Below, piece by piece: positions 34,905-44,228 of a stretch of DNA of 45,420 nt. The translations under genes were made by a program, and so were the position numbers. The notes beneath the pieces were generated by a model. That model made no database searches. It was not told the DNA's origin and saw only the letters and a program-made list of their open reading frames with translations. The number at the start of each line of letters is the position of its first letter. The stretch's first letter is position 1. Source of the DNA: Edaphobacter aggregans DSM 19364 (lineage in GTDB: Bacteria > Acidobacteriota > Terriglobia > Terriglobales > Acidobacteriaceae); contig NZ_JQKI01000050.1 in the NCBI RefSeq assembly GCF_000745965.1, forward strand, positions 1-45,420. The letters run 5' to 3'.

Positions 34905-36071
34905 TTGAAACCTATGAATGAGCCTAACAAGTTGCCCGGCCAGAAGGTCTCACAAGGCGCTTACAGCGCCTTCATCCCGGCACCTCTTCCTCCGGCCTTT
35001 GATTGGACGCCCCGGCTCATCCGGGCGCTCTCCGACGCGGATCGTCTGATAGGCAGGCTGGCTGGTGAAGGTGGACGACTGCCGAATCCCCACGTCCTCA
35101 TCCGCCCCTTCATCCGGCGAGAGGCTGTCCTGTCGAGCAAGATCGAAGGAACTCAGGCCACCTTGGGTGAGTTGCTGGCTGCTGAGGCAGGGGCCGTCGT
35201 GGATCGCAGCCCAGAAGATCTCCGTGAGGTCAGAAACTATATTGTTGCGCTGGAACATGGAATGGCCCAGCTCAACAAACTGCCTCTATGCGTCCGTCTC
35301 ATCCGGGAACTGCACGGCAAACTCATGACGGATGTGAGAGGCGATCAGGCGACACCGGGCGAGTTCAGAAGATCGCAGAACTGGATTGGGAAGCCGGGGA
35401 GCACGTTGGCCACCGCCTCCTTCATCCCACCTCCGCCCGGTGAAGTCGAACCCTGTCTCGCGGCTTGGGAGAAGTTCCTTTACGAATCCGATCTGCCGCC
35501 CCTGGTGACGATTGCCCTAGCTCACTACCAATTTGAGGCTGTACATCCATTTCTGGACGGCAATGGCCGGGTGGGACGCTTGTTGATTACGCTGTTCCTG
35601 ATCGAGCAAAAGATTCTGCCCGCTCCCCTGTTGTACCTGTCTGCGTTCTTTGAAGCGACACGGCGCGACTACTACGAGGGGTTGCGAGGCGTGAGTGAGC
35701 GCGGAGCCTGGAACGATTGGCTGGAATACTTCCTGATCGGAGTCGCTCGTACATCTCAAGACGCGCTGAGCCGTGCAAGTCGTATCAACGTAATTCTTGC
35801 CCAATGGCAACGACAGGTCGCTGGCGAGTCCACCAATACCCCCTTGCGGATCGTCGATCTGCTGGCCGCCAATCCCTTCATTACCGCCACGGGCATCGCC
35901 GGCGAACTCGGTGTCGCCTTCACAACGGCACAGAGAGCAATCGGGCGGCTGGAACGCGTGGGGATTCTGAAGCGGGCGACAGATGCCAAGCGCGACCGCG
36001 TTTACTGCGCGCAAGCGTTGCTCGATATCCTCGAAGAGCCGGCCAACCTTACCGGCCCTATTGCCGAATGA
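34905..36071 (+). CDS. Fic family protein (AMP transferase type)
   Basis: Protein of 388 residues predicted to attach AMP or another nucleotide to target proteins. The Fic core motif HPFLDGNGRVGR is complete (214-225). The inhibitory helix motif SSKIEG (77-82) is N-terminal, so it is a self-inhibited class II enzyme needing no separate antitoxin. A C-terminal winged helix (FITATGIAGELGVAFTTAQRAIGRLERVGIL, given by its ends) may bind DNA and autoregulate. The start could be TTG 34905 or ATG 34914; no strong ribosome site separates them. It is intact amid mobile-element debris. Confidence 0.9.
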   Translation: MKPMNEPNKLPGQKVSQGAYSAFIPAPLPPAFDWTPRLIRALSDADRLIGRLAGEGGRLPNPHVLIRPFIRREAVLSSKIEGTQATLGELLAAEAGAVVDRSPEDLREVRNYIVALEHGMAQLNKLPLCVRLIRELHGKLMTDVRGDQATPGEFRRSQNWIGKPGSTLATASFIPPPPGEVEPCLAAWEKFLYESDLPPLVTIALAHYQFEAVHPFLDGNGRVGRLLITLFLIEQKILPAPLLYLSAFFEATRRDYYEGLRGVSERGAWNDWLEYFLIGVARTSQDALSRASRINVILAQWQRQVAGESTNTPLRIVDLLAANPFITATGIAGELGVAFTTAQRAIGRLERVGILKRATDAKRDRVYCAQALLDILEEPANLTGPIAE

Positions 36072-36245
36072 GTTAATGGGGTAGTAGCCACATCCAACCG
36101 AAAACCTCCGTTAAGGGGTCGCTTCAGAAAACAGATCACAGCGTACCTAAGAGAATATCCGCGTTGACAATAAACGGTTTACAGAAACAACAGACAGTGA
36201 TCCGGATTGTCCATATTCATCTCGCAAGTAGCTGATTTTATTGAG
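36072..36245. other. Intergenic region after the Fic gene
   Basis: AT-rich for this area, with no recognised gene. It lies between the intact Fic gene and a gene fragment on the other strand. Confidence 0.3.
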
Positions 36246-36560
36246 TCAATTTTGCGCTGTCCCGACGATCTCGGCGCTCGATTTGCGGGTGTAGAGCGCT
36301 GCGAACCCCTCTTCTTCACCATCGATAAAGGCCCGCTCCACTTTGGCAAGTTCGAGGCGGTGGGTCTCCAGGGCGATGCCCTCCTCGGTCGCTCGAATCG
36401 GGGTCAAACCGACGGTGGCCACCTCGGGATCGGGTAGGTGCAGTGGGGGACCACCAGGTCCCGCGCCCGGCGGTTCGCCCCATTGAGGGCGTTGGCCACG
36501 CACAAGCGCGCCGTCGCCATCGCGGCGTGGGTGTACTTTTCCGGGAACGCCACTTTGCGC
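36246..36560 (-). pseudogene. Mercuric-reductase-like flavoprotein, dimerisation-domain fragment
   Basis: The reverse strand encodes THAAMATARLCVANAL and RRARDLVVPHCTYP in one frame, then DPEVATVGLTPIRATEEGIAL and AKVERAFIDGEEEGFAALYT in another. These are the end of the NAD domain and the dimerisation domain of MerA-like or dihydrolipoamide-dehydrogenase-like enzymes. A frameshift lies near 36437, the N-terminal two-thirds are missing and the last residues are replaced. Fragment only. Confidence 0.75.
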
Positions 36561-36855
36561 ATAGTGGGCATCTCCGACAAGAGGTTCTTGGCCGTCAGCC
36601 GCTCGAATAGATCTGGCAAACCGACCGCCCCGAACCCAAATAGCCATATACCCACCCAGCGGCCAAACCTCCTCCGTCGCGCCTTTGCCCTTCGCAATGA
36701 GTCGGTCTTCGCGCGGCTAACTTCGCTTGGACCTTCTGCTACTCCGATTTCTCGGGGAACAACGCTGGAGTAAATTCGAGTGGATGGGCACTGGTTCGGA
36801 CCGCATGCTACAGAATACAAACGTGCCGGGAAATAGTCAGCGAATAGGGGCTGGG

Positions 36856-37830
36856 ATGCCTGGAGTGGTGACGTGGGGTGTGATCGGCGGAGGCGATTCC
36901 GCAACGCGCTTTGCGGCCGGACTCAGGTATGTGACTGGAGCAAAGCTCACCTCTGTATGGACACGTAAGCGGGAGGTGGCCGAGGCTTTTGCGGCGCACT
37001 TCGGCGCAGCGACCACTTGCACACTCGAGAAGATGTTGAGCCGCCCTGTCGACGCCGTGTACATTGCCACTCACCCCGACAGTCATCATGCCTACGCCCT
37101 AGCGGCCCTGGCAGCCGGGAAGCATGTGCTCTGCGAGAAGCCGTCCATGTTGAATGGACAACAGCTGGACGAGGTGTTGGTAGCCGCGAGCATACGGGGC
37201 CTGCTCTTCATGGAAGCAATGAAGCCTCCATTTTTCCCTTTTTACCGCAGGCTCCGGGAACATCTTGAGCAGGATCCAATCGGACAAGTTGCCTTCGTCC
37301 GTGCAGGGTCCTCCATCGCCGATGTCCCGCTGAATCATCCGATCTACAACCTGGATGTGGGTGGCGGCAGCCTCCTCGGCATTGGCCCCTATGAAGCCTT
37401 CCTCGCACTCGACTGGCTGGGCCCTGTAGAACGAGTCCAGACCTTCGGCCAAATAGGCCCAACGGGCATCGACACGTTTGCCACACTGCAAACCAAGCAC
37501 CTCAACGGGATGGCCCAGCTTTATTGCGGTCTTGGGCTCCACGGCGAGGGCGACGCTTTGCTCGCCGGGCCATTAGGAAATGTCGCGATCCCGAGCAAGT
37601 GGTGGAACCCTGTCCATGCGACCATCCGGTACGTCGATGGACGCACCGTTGAACTTGATGAGCCCTTTGAATCCACCGGCTTCAACTATGAAGTTGGTCA
37701 CTTTTGCGATCTCCTACGCAGCAGCCGCACAGAGAGCCCAATCATCACACACGACATGTCGCGCCAGATGATGAGCATCCTCGATCATGCCCGAGTTGCG
37801 ATCGGCCTCGTGTACCCCCAGGAGCTCTAG
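36856..37830 (+). CDS. Gfo/Idh/MocA family oxidoreductase
   Basis: NAD(P)-dependent dehydrogenase of 324 residues. The start at ATG 36856 is favoured by AGGGG five bases before it and because VTWGVIGGGDSATRF, the nucleotide-binding strand, follows at once; the frame is open from 36727. KHVLCEKPSML carries the conserved EKP lysine, and NLDVGGGSLLGIGPYEAFLAL matches the active-site helix of dihydrodiol/xylose dehydrogenase-like members. It is intact, flanked by plasmid-type debris, and may be cargo of the former element. Substrate unknown. Confidence 0.87.
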   Translation: MPGVVTWGVIGGGDSATRFAAGLRYVTGAKLTSVWTRKREVAEAFAAHFGAATTCTLEKMLSRPVDAVYIATHPDSHHAYALAALAAGKHVLCEKPSMLNGQQLDEVLVAASIRGLLFMEAMKPPFFPFYRRLREHLEQDPIGQVAFVRAGSSIADVPLNHPIYNLDVGGGSLLGIGPYEAFLALDWLGPVERVQTFGQIGPTGIDTFATLQTKHLNGMAQLYCGLGLHGEGDALLAGPLGNVAIPSKWWNPVHATIRYVDGRTVELDEPFESTGFNYEVGHFCDLLRSSRTESPIITHDMSRQMMSILDHARVAIGLVYPQEL

Positions 37831-38214
37831 GACTTTGTTGAACATGGTGTTTGGCTCCGTTTCTTTTGGTTTGTCCGCTGGATGCGGTACATGCTTGCCC
37901 GGAGGGTGTGCCGTCGCGACCCACTCCCTCGGCGACTAAACAAAATCTGCGGAAGGGGACCACAGCTTGTCTGGGGGGAGGAGTCCGCACCTCGCAGAAG
38001 CGCGCAGCGGATTTTGGGAAGGAGAGCGTGCGTCCGAAGGGCGGGGGTGTTTTGAGCGCGGCACGCTGAACGCAGATAGAAAGGCAAACCGGAACGGAGC
38101 CGCCCTGTTCAACGATCTCTCTCATGGCGCGAGTTGCAAAAGCCAGCTCAGAAACTAGAAGTGTCATTTCACAAGCAGGAGGAAAAATGACAAGGGCAAG
38201 TGCGGCACCGATAC
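37831..38214. other. Gene-poor stretch downstream of the plasmid primase remnant
   Basis: The reverse strand has a 161-residue frame (37745-38230) whose start overlaps the end of the primase remnant with an AGGAG in front. Its first 60 residues (MSIGAALALVIFPPACEMTLL) could be a decayed small plasmid gene, but no family is recognised and its tail runs antisense into the oxidoreductase gene. Confidence 0.35.
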
Positions 38215-38950
38215 TCATCGTCCGGTCCATCTCCTCGCCTTCTCCATCGTCCTTCGGATGTAGGCAGCTCGTTTTGTAGGGCTGGTATCGCGGGATAGAT
38301 AGTCGTCTTCAAGGGCACGTTCGATCCGGTCGTCGGTCATGCCATTGGCAAAAGCGGCGACACAGAAGGCAATGTCCTGCGGCGGCGGGGTTGGTCCTAG
38401 TACTTGATCGAGCCTCGGAATCGCTCAAGGGATAGGTTCGACAACCTCGGTCCCCATGGGGGAGAAAGAGAACTTTGTAAACGCCCTCGCCTCGTTCCTG
38501 CTCGCGGGCCTCGTAGAGTGTCGTTATCTCTTGCTCGAAGGCTTCCGCCATCGGCTACTGTTGTCCACTGTGGCTGTGCAAGCGTACTAAAGGAAAGAGG
38601 CCGTCAGACTTTCTGTATTTAGGTTTGCAGTTGGTGAAGCCGGCAAGCCGTCCAAACCTCCTCCAGTCCGCCGCGCTGGGGTCTGCGTCGTACCGCTCGG
38701 CCAATGTCTGCGCGGCAAAGGTTCCGAGGAGCTTCGAGAACGTTCTTGGATGCTTGAGCCAGGCTTGAAAATTGCCGGCGCTGGTCTCGACAACAGCACA
38801 TGGATTGAAGCCGTCGGCCGAGAGCCTCGCAAGCGAGGTCTCGCTGAGATCATCGAGCGTGGTGAAACGATGCTCTCGCCCGGCGGGCGAATGTAGATGT
38901 GCGAGCTATGGGGCATTGCAGTACTTGAGCAGAGAAAGCCTGTCGAGGAC
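38215..38950 (-). pseudogene. RepB-type DNA primase of a plasmid, heavily mutated
   Basis: Pieces on the reverse strand line up as one RepB_primase-like protein: HIYIRPPGE, TTLDDLSETSLARL, DGFNPCAVVETSAGNFQAWLKH, AADWRRFGRLAGFTN, YRKSDGLFPLVRLHSHSG, PMAEAFEQEITTLYEAREQER, AFCVAAFANGMTDDRIERALED and DYLSRDTSPTKRAAYIRRTM ending KARRW. They are separated by stop codons (one in place of a tyrosine before PMAEAF, another near 38910), an AG insertion near 38870 and a frame change in the 38390-38470 region. The gene is dead, but it marks this DNA as plasmid-derived. Confidence 0.75.
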
Positions 38951-39007
38951 CGCCGCGGCCGTGCATGCGCTTGGCCTCCACAGTGTCAGGTTGAAGTCCA
39001 AGTTGTG

Positions 39008-39114
39008 TTCTACAGGTCAAGAAATTTTTCTACCGGCTAAGGAAAATTTCTACAGGTTTAGGAATTGCATAACTTTCCTAGGTTCAACCGATCTCCTCTA
39101 CAGGTAAAGGAAAA
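39008..39114 (+). repeat. Iteron-like direct repeats, possible plasmid origin remnant
   Basis: Four copies near TTCTACAGGTNAAGGAAA start at 39008, 39028, 39048 and 39096. The first three have an exact 20-base period, about two helical turns. The block is AT-rich and lies about 60 bases beyond the primase remnant, as iterons do in theta-replicating plasmids. An initiator gene is not recognised nearby. Confidence 0.65.
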
Positions 39115-39191
39115 CCGACACCAGGCATTCCAGTACCGGAAGGACATCAGGACCTTGTGACGTCGAGGTTGCCGGGCAGCGACCGCGGCGC

Positions 39192-39222
39192 AAAAAGAGG
39201 CCGGCTCTTGCGGGCCGGCCTC
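39192..39222 (-). terminator. Rho-independent terminator of the second TonB receptor gene
   Basis: Read on the minus strand, GAGGCCGGC pairs with GCCGGCCTC around a short loop and is followed at once by TTTTTG. It begins 18 bases after the receptor stop codon. A strong, textbook shape. Confidence 0.9.
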
Positions 39223-39240
39223 GGAGGATAAACTCTCGGG

Positions 39241-42200
39241 CTAGAAGCTAAATCGTCCGAGAAGCTGAAGCTGGCGGGTAGGCCACGCGGAGGTGATCTG
39301 CCCGAAGCCGGCGGCGGAGAAGCCAGCCACAGGGGCCGCTGCCGTACCTACATTGGTAACCGTCAGCGAGGTGTTGGCACCCTGCAGGTTTGTGTGGTTC
39401 AGGACGTTGAGAGCATCGACGCGGATCTGGAACTTGAGCCCCTCTTTGATGGAGAAGGTCCTGGAGGCTGCCATGTTGAGCGTCTGCTCGCCGGGTTGAG
39501 AGGTGGTGTTGCGGCCAGCAGTACCAAAGGCCGGAGTGGCGTACTGGGTACGCTTGCCGCCGGTTGGGGTGGCGTAGAACGGGCCAGCAACGGTAAAGGG
39601 GAATGCCGAATCACCTGGAGGAGTGAAGTACTGAATGGCGTTACCGGTGTGAACGCGAGTTTTCTCCTTGATGAGGGAAGCGTTGCCATTGGGACGCTGC
39701 GAAGATGCGCCCGGAACATTGGCCCCTGACTCGGTGATGGTCTGGGGAATTCCCGAGTGTGCGACGAAGATAGCGCTGATACGGAATTCCTTCGTCCAGA
39801 CGTTGCCATGTGTGGTGTATTGAACAGCGATGTTGGCGGCGTTGCGTTGGTCGAACGAGCTAAGACCAACATCATAACGACGGCGGGAAGCTGTGTTCCA
39901 AGGCGCAATACCGTTGATACCGCTGGGCTGCGAGAAGCTGTAGATGCCGCTGCTGTCGTCAATGCTCTTCGACCAGGTGTAGCTGGCAATGAAGGCGATG
40001 CTGGAGGAGAACTGACGGCGTCCGCTGACCTGGAGCGCGTCATAGTGGGCCCCGCCATAGTTGCCCTGACCGGAAATATTGGTGAGGGTGGGGAAGGGCA
40101 GCTGCGATTGCGTGAAGGTAGTGGTGTTGGTGAGGCCGATCTGCGTCGCCAAGGCTGTGTTGATGTTTCCCTGATCGTCAATGACCTTCGATTGATTGAG
40201 GCTCAACGAGACGGGCAGGTGAATGGAGTGTGCATGGATGTAATTGGCCTCAAGCACGATAGAGTGGCCAAGGTCCTGCTGAATACCGATGTTGGCCTGC
40301 TGGTTGGAGCTGAGCTTGCTGACACTGATGAACTCAGGACCTCCGGCCTGAATCGGGTTCTGAGTGGTGCCGGTTCCAAGGCTGCTAGCAGGATCGTTGA
40401 GGTTTTGCACGCCGGTCAACGGAATGCCCTGAGAGAGAGTAAAGGGTTGGGCGATGCCGGTGCCAAGGTTATTCGTGTTTGTCACCACGTCAAAGCCGGG
40501 CGAATTTACTTGGCTGCCGAGATTGGAGAATATCTGGCCGTAGACGATGGAGAATCCGCCGCGAACAACGGTCCCGGGAGCTGGCGTATAAGCAAATCCA
40601 AAGTGTGGGCTGAGGTTCCATAACGGAGTCGGCAAGTTAAGCGAACGTGAGGCGTTCTTGCCGGCGACGAGGAGAACACCAGTCGAAGGATCGAAGCGGC
40701 TGTAGATGTTGTGCGCGACGGTGAGAGGAGACTCATACTCCTGACGGATCCCGAGGTTCAAGGTTAGGTTGTTGCGAGCCTTCCAATCGTCCTGCGCGAA
40801 GAAGGAGAGGTTGTAGTTGCGACGGCCCTGCTCGGGCTGAGGCAGCTCGTAGCTGGTGTTCTTGATGGCACCGAGAAGGAAGTCCGCCTGAGCAGCGACA
40901 GCGCTGCCACCAGCGTGCGTCGAGTTGGAGATGGTACCGTCGAAGTTAAACATGCCGTTGTTGTAGGAGGTAGGTGCCAGACGGTTGAACTGATTCCAGC
41001 GATTCTCCTCGCCGGCCTTGATGGTGTGAGGGCCGAGGATCTTAGTGACAGAGAGGTACTCGCTGAAGGTCTGGGTGGACTGATCGAGCAGAGAGTTGAT
41101 GGGAGGTCCAAGCGAGGAGTAGCCACTAACCGTGAAGGTGGGAGTGATCGCCGCGGGCGTGCTCTGAATACCGAGAGCGTCGGCGTTGTTGATGCCCTGG
41201 CTTGTGGACTCCGAGGTGCTGGCAGTGCGGTAGAAGCCGAAGTGACCCTGCACGATGAGAGTCGGGGTGATGACTTCATTTCCACCAATGGCTGCTTCCC
41301 ATCCCGAGGTAGGAGCTGCGGGCTTGTTGTTATTGAGGGTTGGATTGAAGACTATCTGGGATGGACTATTCGGAGTCCAGTGATTGACGCTGCCGAAAAG
41401 AGTCAGGCGAGTGCCAATATTCTCATCGAAGCGGCCGGTGTAGAGCGGTGTAACGCTCGACAGGTTGTCCTGCTGGAAGTAGTTGTTGGTGAAGCGGGCG
41501 TTGGTTTTATCCAGACTGCCGCCCTGATTTGGGGCGGGCAGCAAAGCCATGATCTTGGCTGCAGCGGGATCGATACGGCTGCAGGGGATGATGTTGTTCG
41601 GAAAGGGCTGGCCAGTCTTGGGATCGATGATCGTGACTAAGCCTGCGGCTGCAGCGAAATCTCCACCGCGGAATCCGGAGCCAGCTCCGCAGGTCACATT
41701 GGGATTAGAGCCGATGCCTGGGATGGTCTGTGTGGAGTTGGCGGGCGACTTGGTCCGGGTGACGTCGTAATTAAAGAAGAAGAAGGTGCGATTGCGGCCG
41801 TTGTAGAGATGCGGGATCAGGATCGGGCCGCCGAAGGTGCCGCCGTACTGCAGAAAGCGATCCTTAGGACGTGCTGTTCCGGTCTGCTTGTTTACCCAGG
41901 TGTTCGCGTCGAGATCTTCGTTGCGAAGTAGGGTATAGAGACCGCCGTGGAACTGATTCGTACCGGATTTGGTGGTGAAGAGTGCGGTGGCACCCGAGCT
42001 GCGGCCATATTCTGCCGACGGTGACGTGGTGATGACCCTAACCTCAGACAAAGCATCAGGCGAGGGAAGTTGGTCGATCTGGCCTGTGGAGGCGTTGATG
42101 ACCGAGGTGCCGTCGAGGAGAGGATTGGTTCCGAGGACGCGGCCGCCGTTGAAGACGAGTTGAGCATTGTTCTGGCTGTTGGTATTGCCGCCCTGTGCAA

Positions 42201-42756
42201 CGCCGGGAGTCAGCAGAAAGACTTGGGTGATGTTACGGTTCTGAAGCGGCAGGTCCTGAATGGCGCTGGGGGTAACGAGAGTGGAGATGGTTGCGTCGGA
42301 CTGATTGAGGACAGCTTGGGCATCGCTGGTGACAGTGAGGACCTGATCGACGTTGCCCTGCATCATGGCGAAGTCCAGAGTGATGTTCTGCGCGAGAGAG
42401 ACGTTGACGTTTTCTTGCTCTTGCTTCCTGAAGCCGTTGGCCTCGGCGGTAACGGTGTATTTGCCGGGGGGGACGGTGAGTGCATGATAGACGCCGGCGG
42501 CGTCTGTCTTGCCGTCGAAGGCGACGACATTTGTGTCCACGTTACGGATTGTGACGTGCGCATTGGGAATCACTGCACCGGTTGGGTCGGTGATAGTGCC
42601 TTCGATACGGGCATTGACGGCCTGCGCCACGGCTGGGGCTGGCTGCAGCAGGGTGGCTGCCACGGGCACGAGTGCCGAGATAGACGAAGCCATCAGCGAG
42701 GCGGTAAAGCACACGCGGCGTAGACGCCGGGATGCAAGGGACAGGGGGTTAGGCAT
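39241..42756 (-). CDS. TonB-dependent receptor with carboxypeptidase-regulatory-like domain (Oar-like)
   Basis: Outer-membrane receptor of 1171 residues. ATG 42756 is chosen because GGAGAG lies five bases before it and a signal peptide follows (FTASLMASSISALVPVAATLL, cleaved near AVAQA at about 46); the frame is open to 42867. Domains are a regulatory-like beta-sandwich at about 48-130 (RIEGTITDPTGAVIPNAHVTI), a plug (LPLQNRNITQVFLLTPGV, SAEYGRSSGATALFTTKSG) and a barrel with RNRTFFFFNYD and SYTWSKSIDDSSG, ending in aromatic LGRFSF. It stands alone with its own terminator. Ligand unknown. Confidence 0.92.
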   Translation of the reverse strand: MPNPLSLASRRLRRVCFTASLMASSISALVPVAATLLQPAPAVAQAVNARIEGTITDPTGAVIPNAHVTIRNVDTNVVAFDGKTDAAGVYHALTVPPGKYTVTAEANGFRKQEQENVNVSLAQNITLDFAMMQGNVDQVLTVTSDAQAVLNQSDATISTLVTPSAIQDLPLQNRNITQVFLLTPGVAQGGNTNSQNNAQLVFNGGRVLGTNPLLDGTSVINASTGQIDQLPSPDALSEVRVITTSPSAEYGRSSGATALFTTKSGTNQFHGGLYTLLRNEDLDANTWVNKQTGTARPKDRFLQYGGTFGGPILIPHLYNGRNRTFFFFNYDVTRTKSPANSTQTIPGIGSNPNVTCGAGSGFRGGDFAAAAGLVTIIDPKTGQPFPNNIIPCSRIDPAAAKIMALLPAPNQGGSLDKTNARFTNNYFQQDNLSSVTPLYTGRFDENIGTRLTLFGSVNHWTPNSPSQIVFNPTLNNNKPAAPTSGWEAAIGGNEVITPTLIVQGHFGFYRTASTSESTSQGINNADALGIQSTPAAITPTFTVSGYSSLGPPINSLLDQSTQTFSEYLSVTKILGPHTIKAGEENRWNQFNRLAPTSYNNGMFNFDGTISNSTHAGGSAVAAQADFLLGAIKNTSYELPQPEQGRRNYNLSFFAQDDWKARNNLTLNLGIRQEYESPLTVAHNIYSRFDPSTGVLLVAGKNASRSLNLPTPLWNLSPHFGFAYTPAPGTVVRGGFSIVYGQIFSNLGSQVNSPGFDVVTNTNNLGTGIAQPFTLSQGIPLTGVQNLNDPASSLGTGTTQNPIQAGGPEFISVSKLSSNQQANIGIQQDLGHSIVLEANYIHAHSIHLPVSLSLNQSKVIDDQGNINTALATQIGLTNTTTFTQSQLPFPTLTNISGQGNYGGAHYDALQVSGRRQFSSSIAFIASYTWSKSIDDSSGIYSFSQPSGINGIAPWNTASRRRYDVGLSSFDQRNAANIAVQYTTHGNVWTKEFRISAIFVAHSGIPQTITESGANVPGASSQRPNGNASLIKEKTRVHTGNAIQYFTPPGDSAFPFTVAGPFYATPTGGKRTQYATPAFGTAGRNTTSQPGEQTLNMAASRTFSIKEGLKFQIRVDALNVLNHTNLQGANTSLTVTNVGTAAAPVAGFSAAGFGQITSAWPTRQLQLLGRFSF

Positions 42757-42989
42757 TGGCTCTCCTTCAAAGAGTGGTGCAACTTCCAAGGTCATGCGAA
42801 GGGTCAGCCTGAACGGGACAAACCTGTCGTAGACGCATGCAATGTATTTAGTTTCAACCGACAACAAGGACGATGTTGTCTATGAGAAAGCCTTAAAAAG
42901 ACGACTGTCAAGCGCGTCCCAAGTAAAAGACAAAATAAAGACAATCGTTAGTCTTAGGAGAAATACGAAGAAGAAACTGCAACGCCCTC

Positions 42990-43228
42990 TGGTCACCGTG
43001 ACTGGAGTTGTGGAATTTTTGGGGGCGATTGGCCTGATGCTGACGAAGGTGGCGCCTTACGCCGCGTTGGGATTGGCGATCATGCTACTGGCAGTCTTCC
43101 CGGCAAACATCCATGCGGCTCGACAGCGCCTAACGATTGCAGTCGGCCCGTGGAATCGTTGCTTCCTCGAATGCTCCTGCAGATCGTGTTCTTGGCGGCG
43201 ACAATTGCGGTTTTTTTTGCTGGTAAGT
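42990..43228 (+). pseudogene. DoxX-like membrane protein remnant
   Basis: VTVTGVVEFLGAIGLML and APYAALGLAIMLLAVFPANIHAARQRL are the middle of a DoxX-like protein. After TIAVGPW the expected end (LLQIVFLAATIAVFFAG) appears in another frame, so a frameshift lies near 43150. The N-terminal helix is replaced by an unrelated basic stretch. DoxX genes often neighbour ECF41-type sigma factors, and one follows here. Confidence 0.7.
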
Positions 43229-43604
43229 GAAGCCTGGCGCTGGCTCACTTTCGATGGACACCTTGATATTCGCTCGAATCGTATTCGCGAGAATTCCCTG
43301 GAGTACCTGGCAAGCGCCGCGAGTTCCCACAGGATTGCGGCGATCACGGGTAAACCTTCCACAAGGTGGCAGAGAAAGAGTAGCCGACCACCCACCCGGA
43401 AACCAGCCTTACGAATCCCGCGTTTCGATTTCCTCGAAGATTTGGAGAGTGATGCAATGTGCTTTGCCCGTGGAATGGCCGTTCTGATGCAAATCTTCAT
43501 TCAATGCCCGGTGGGTCTTCCCGGAGATACGAGCCCTCAAGCGCCTGTGGTGATCCAAAGATTCTGTACGTATCCTTAAGACGATTCGCTGCGTAGAGAT
43601 AGAT
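43229..43604. other. Intergenic region with no recognised gene
   Basis: Open frames exist on both strands, but none shows a known family or ribosome site. It includes the upstream region of the sigma factor gene. Confidence 0.35.
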
Positions 43605-44219
43605 ATGGACAATCCACACGACATGGAAGCCTCTGGCCCCTTCGAAGCTCGCTATCTCGCTTTCCTTGAGACCATCACTCAACGACGCCCTCGCCTGCAC
43701 CGCTACTGCTCGCGCATGACCGAATCGGTGATGGATGGCGAGGATGTTGTTCAAGATGCGTTATTCGAGGCTTATCGGAAGCTGGACCAGTACGATGACC
43801 GCCGTCCTCTTGCTCCATGGCTGTTCCGCATTGCGCACAATCGATGCATCGGCTTTCTGCGCAGGCGTGGTGTCCGGGTCGAGGCCGAAACTGCTGCCAT
43901 GAGTCCAGAGTCCGTAATGCCTGCCGATCCCCCTGTTCTTGGTGTGGGTCGAGCGGTGGAACAGCTGGTGATCAGTCTGCCTCCCATGGAACGCGCCTGC
44001 GTCCTGCTCAAAGATGTATTTGACTACACGCTCGAAGAGATCGCAGAACTGGTCAGCTCCACCGTCGGCGGCGTCAAGGCCGCGCTCAACCGGGGCCGAA
44101 TGAAATTGGCTGCCTCGTCTGGGCCCGTGACATCACGCCGCGAAGTGAGCCCAGAGTTGTCACGGCTTTTGCATCTCTACGTCGACCGTTTCAATAAGCG
44201 TGATTGGGAGGGACTGTAG
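43605..44219 (+). CDS. ECF sigma factor (ECF41/SigJ-like), C-terminally truncated
   Basis: RNA polymerase sigma-70 family protein of 204 residues. Region 2 is MTESVMDGEDVVQDALFEAYRKL with RPLAPWLFRIAHNRCIGFLRRR, and region 4 is SLPPMERACVLLKDVFDYTLEEIAELVSSTVGGVKAALNRGR (each given by its ends). ECF41-type proteins continue into a SnoaL/NTF2-like domain of about 100 residues that controls activity; here only its start, LLHLYVDRFNKRDWEGL, remains before a stop. IS21-like ends begin ten bases later, so the loss probably came with that insertion. Without the extra domain activity may be altered. Confidence 0.82.
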   Translation: MDNPHDMEASGPFEARYLAFLETITQRRPRLHRYCSRMTESVMDGEDVVQDALFEAYRKLDQYDDRRPLAPWLFRIAHNRCIGFLRRRGVRVEAETAAMSPESVMPADPPVLGVGRAVEQLVISLPPMERACVLLKDVFDYTLEEIAELVSSTVGGVKAALNRGRMKLAASSGPVTSRREVSPELSRLLHLYVDRFNKRDWEGL

Positions 44220-44228
44220 CTTCGATCG

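Noticed and set aside
37745..38230. A 161-residue minus-strand gene
   Set aside because: Its second half runs antisense to the Gfo/Idh gene and it has no family resemblance; only the first part might be a decayed plasmid gene.
39008..39114. CRISPR array
   Set aside because: The repeats are imperfect with a 20-base period and no spacer-sized variable units, and no cas genes are in the window; iterons fit better.
39757..40623. A 288-residue plus-strand frame within the second TonB receptor
   Set aside because: It is antisense to a gene with complete domain structure, signal peptide, ribosome site and terminator.
42842..43579. A single 245-residue plus-strand gene
   Set aside because: Only its middle part resembles a protein (DoxX); the rest is basic, compositionally odd and out of frame with the DoxX end, so it is a pseudogene plus chance extension.
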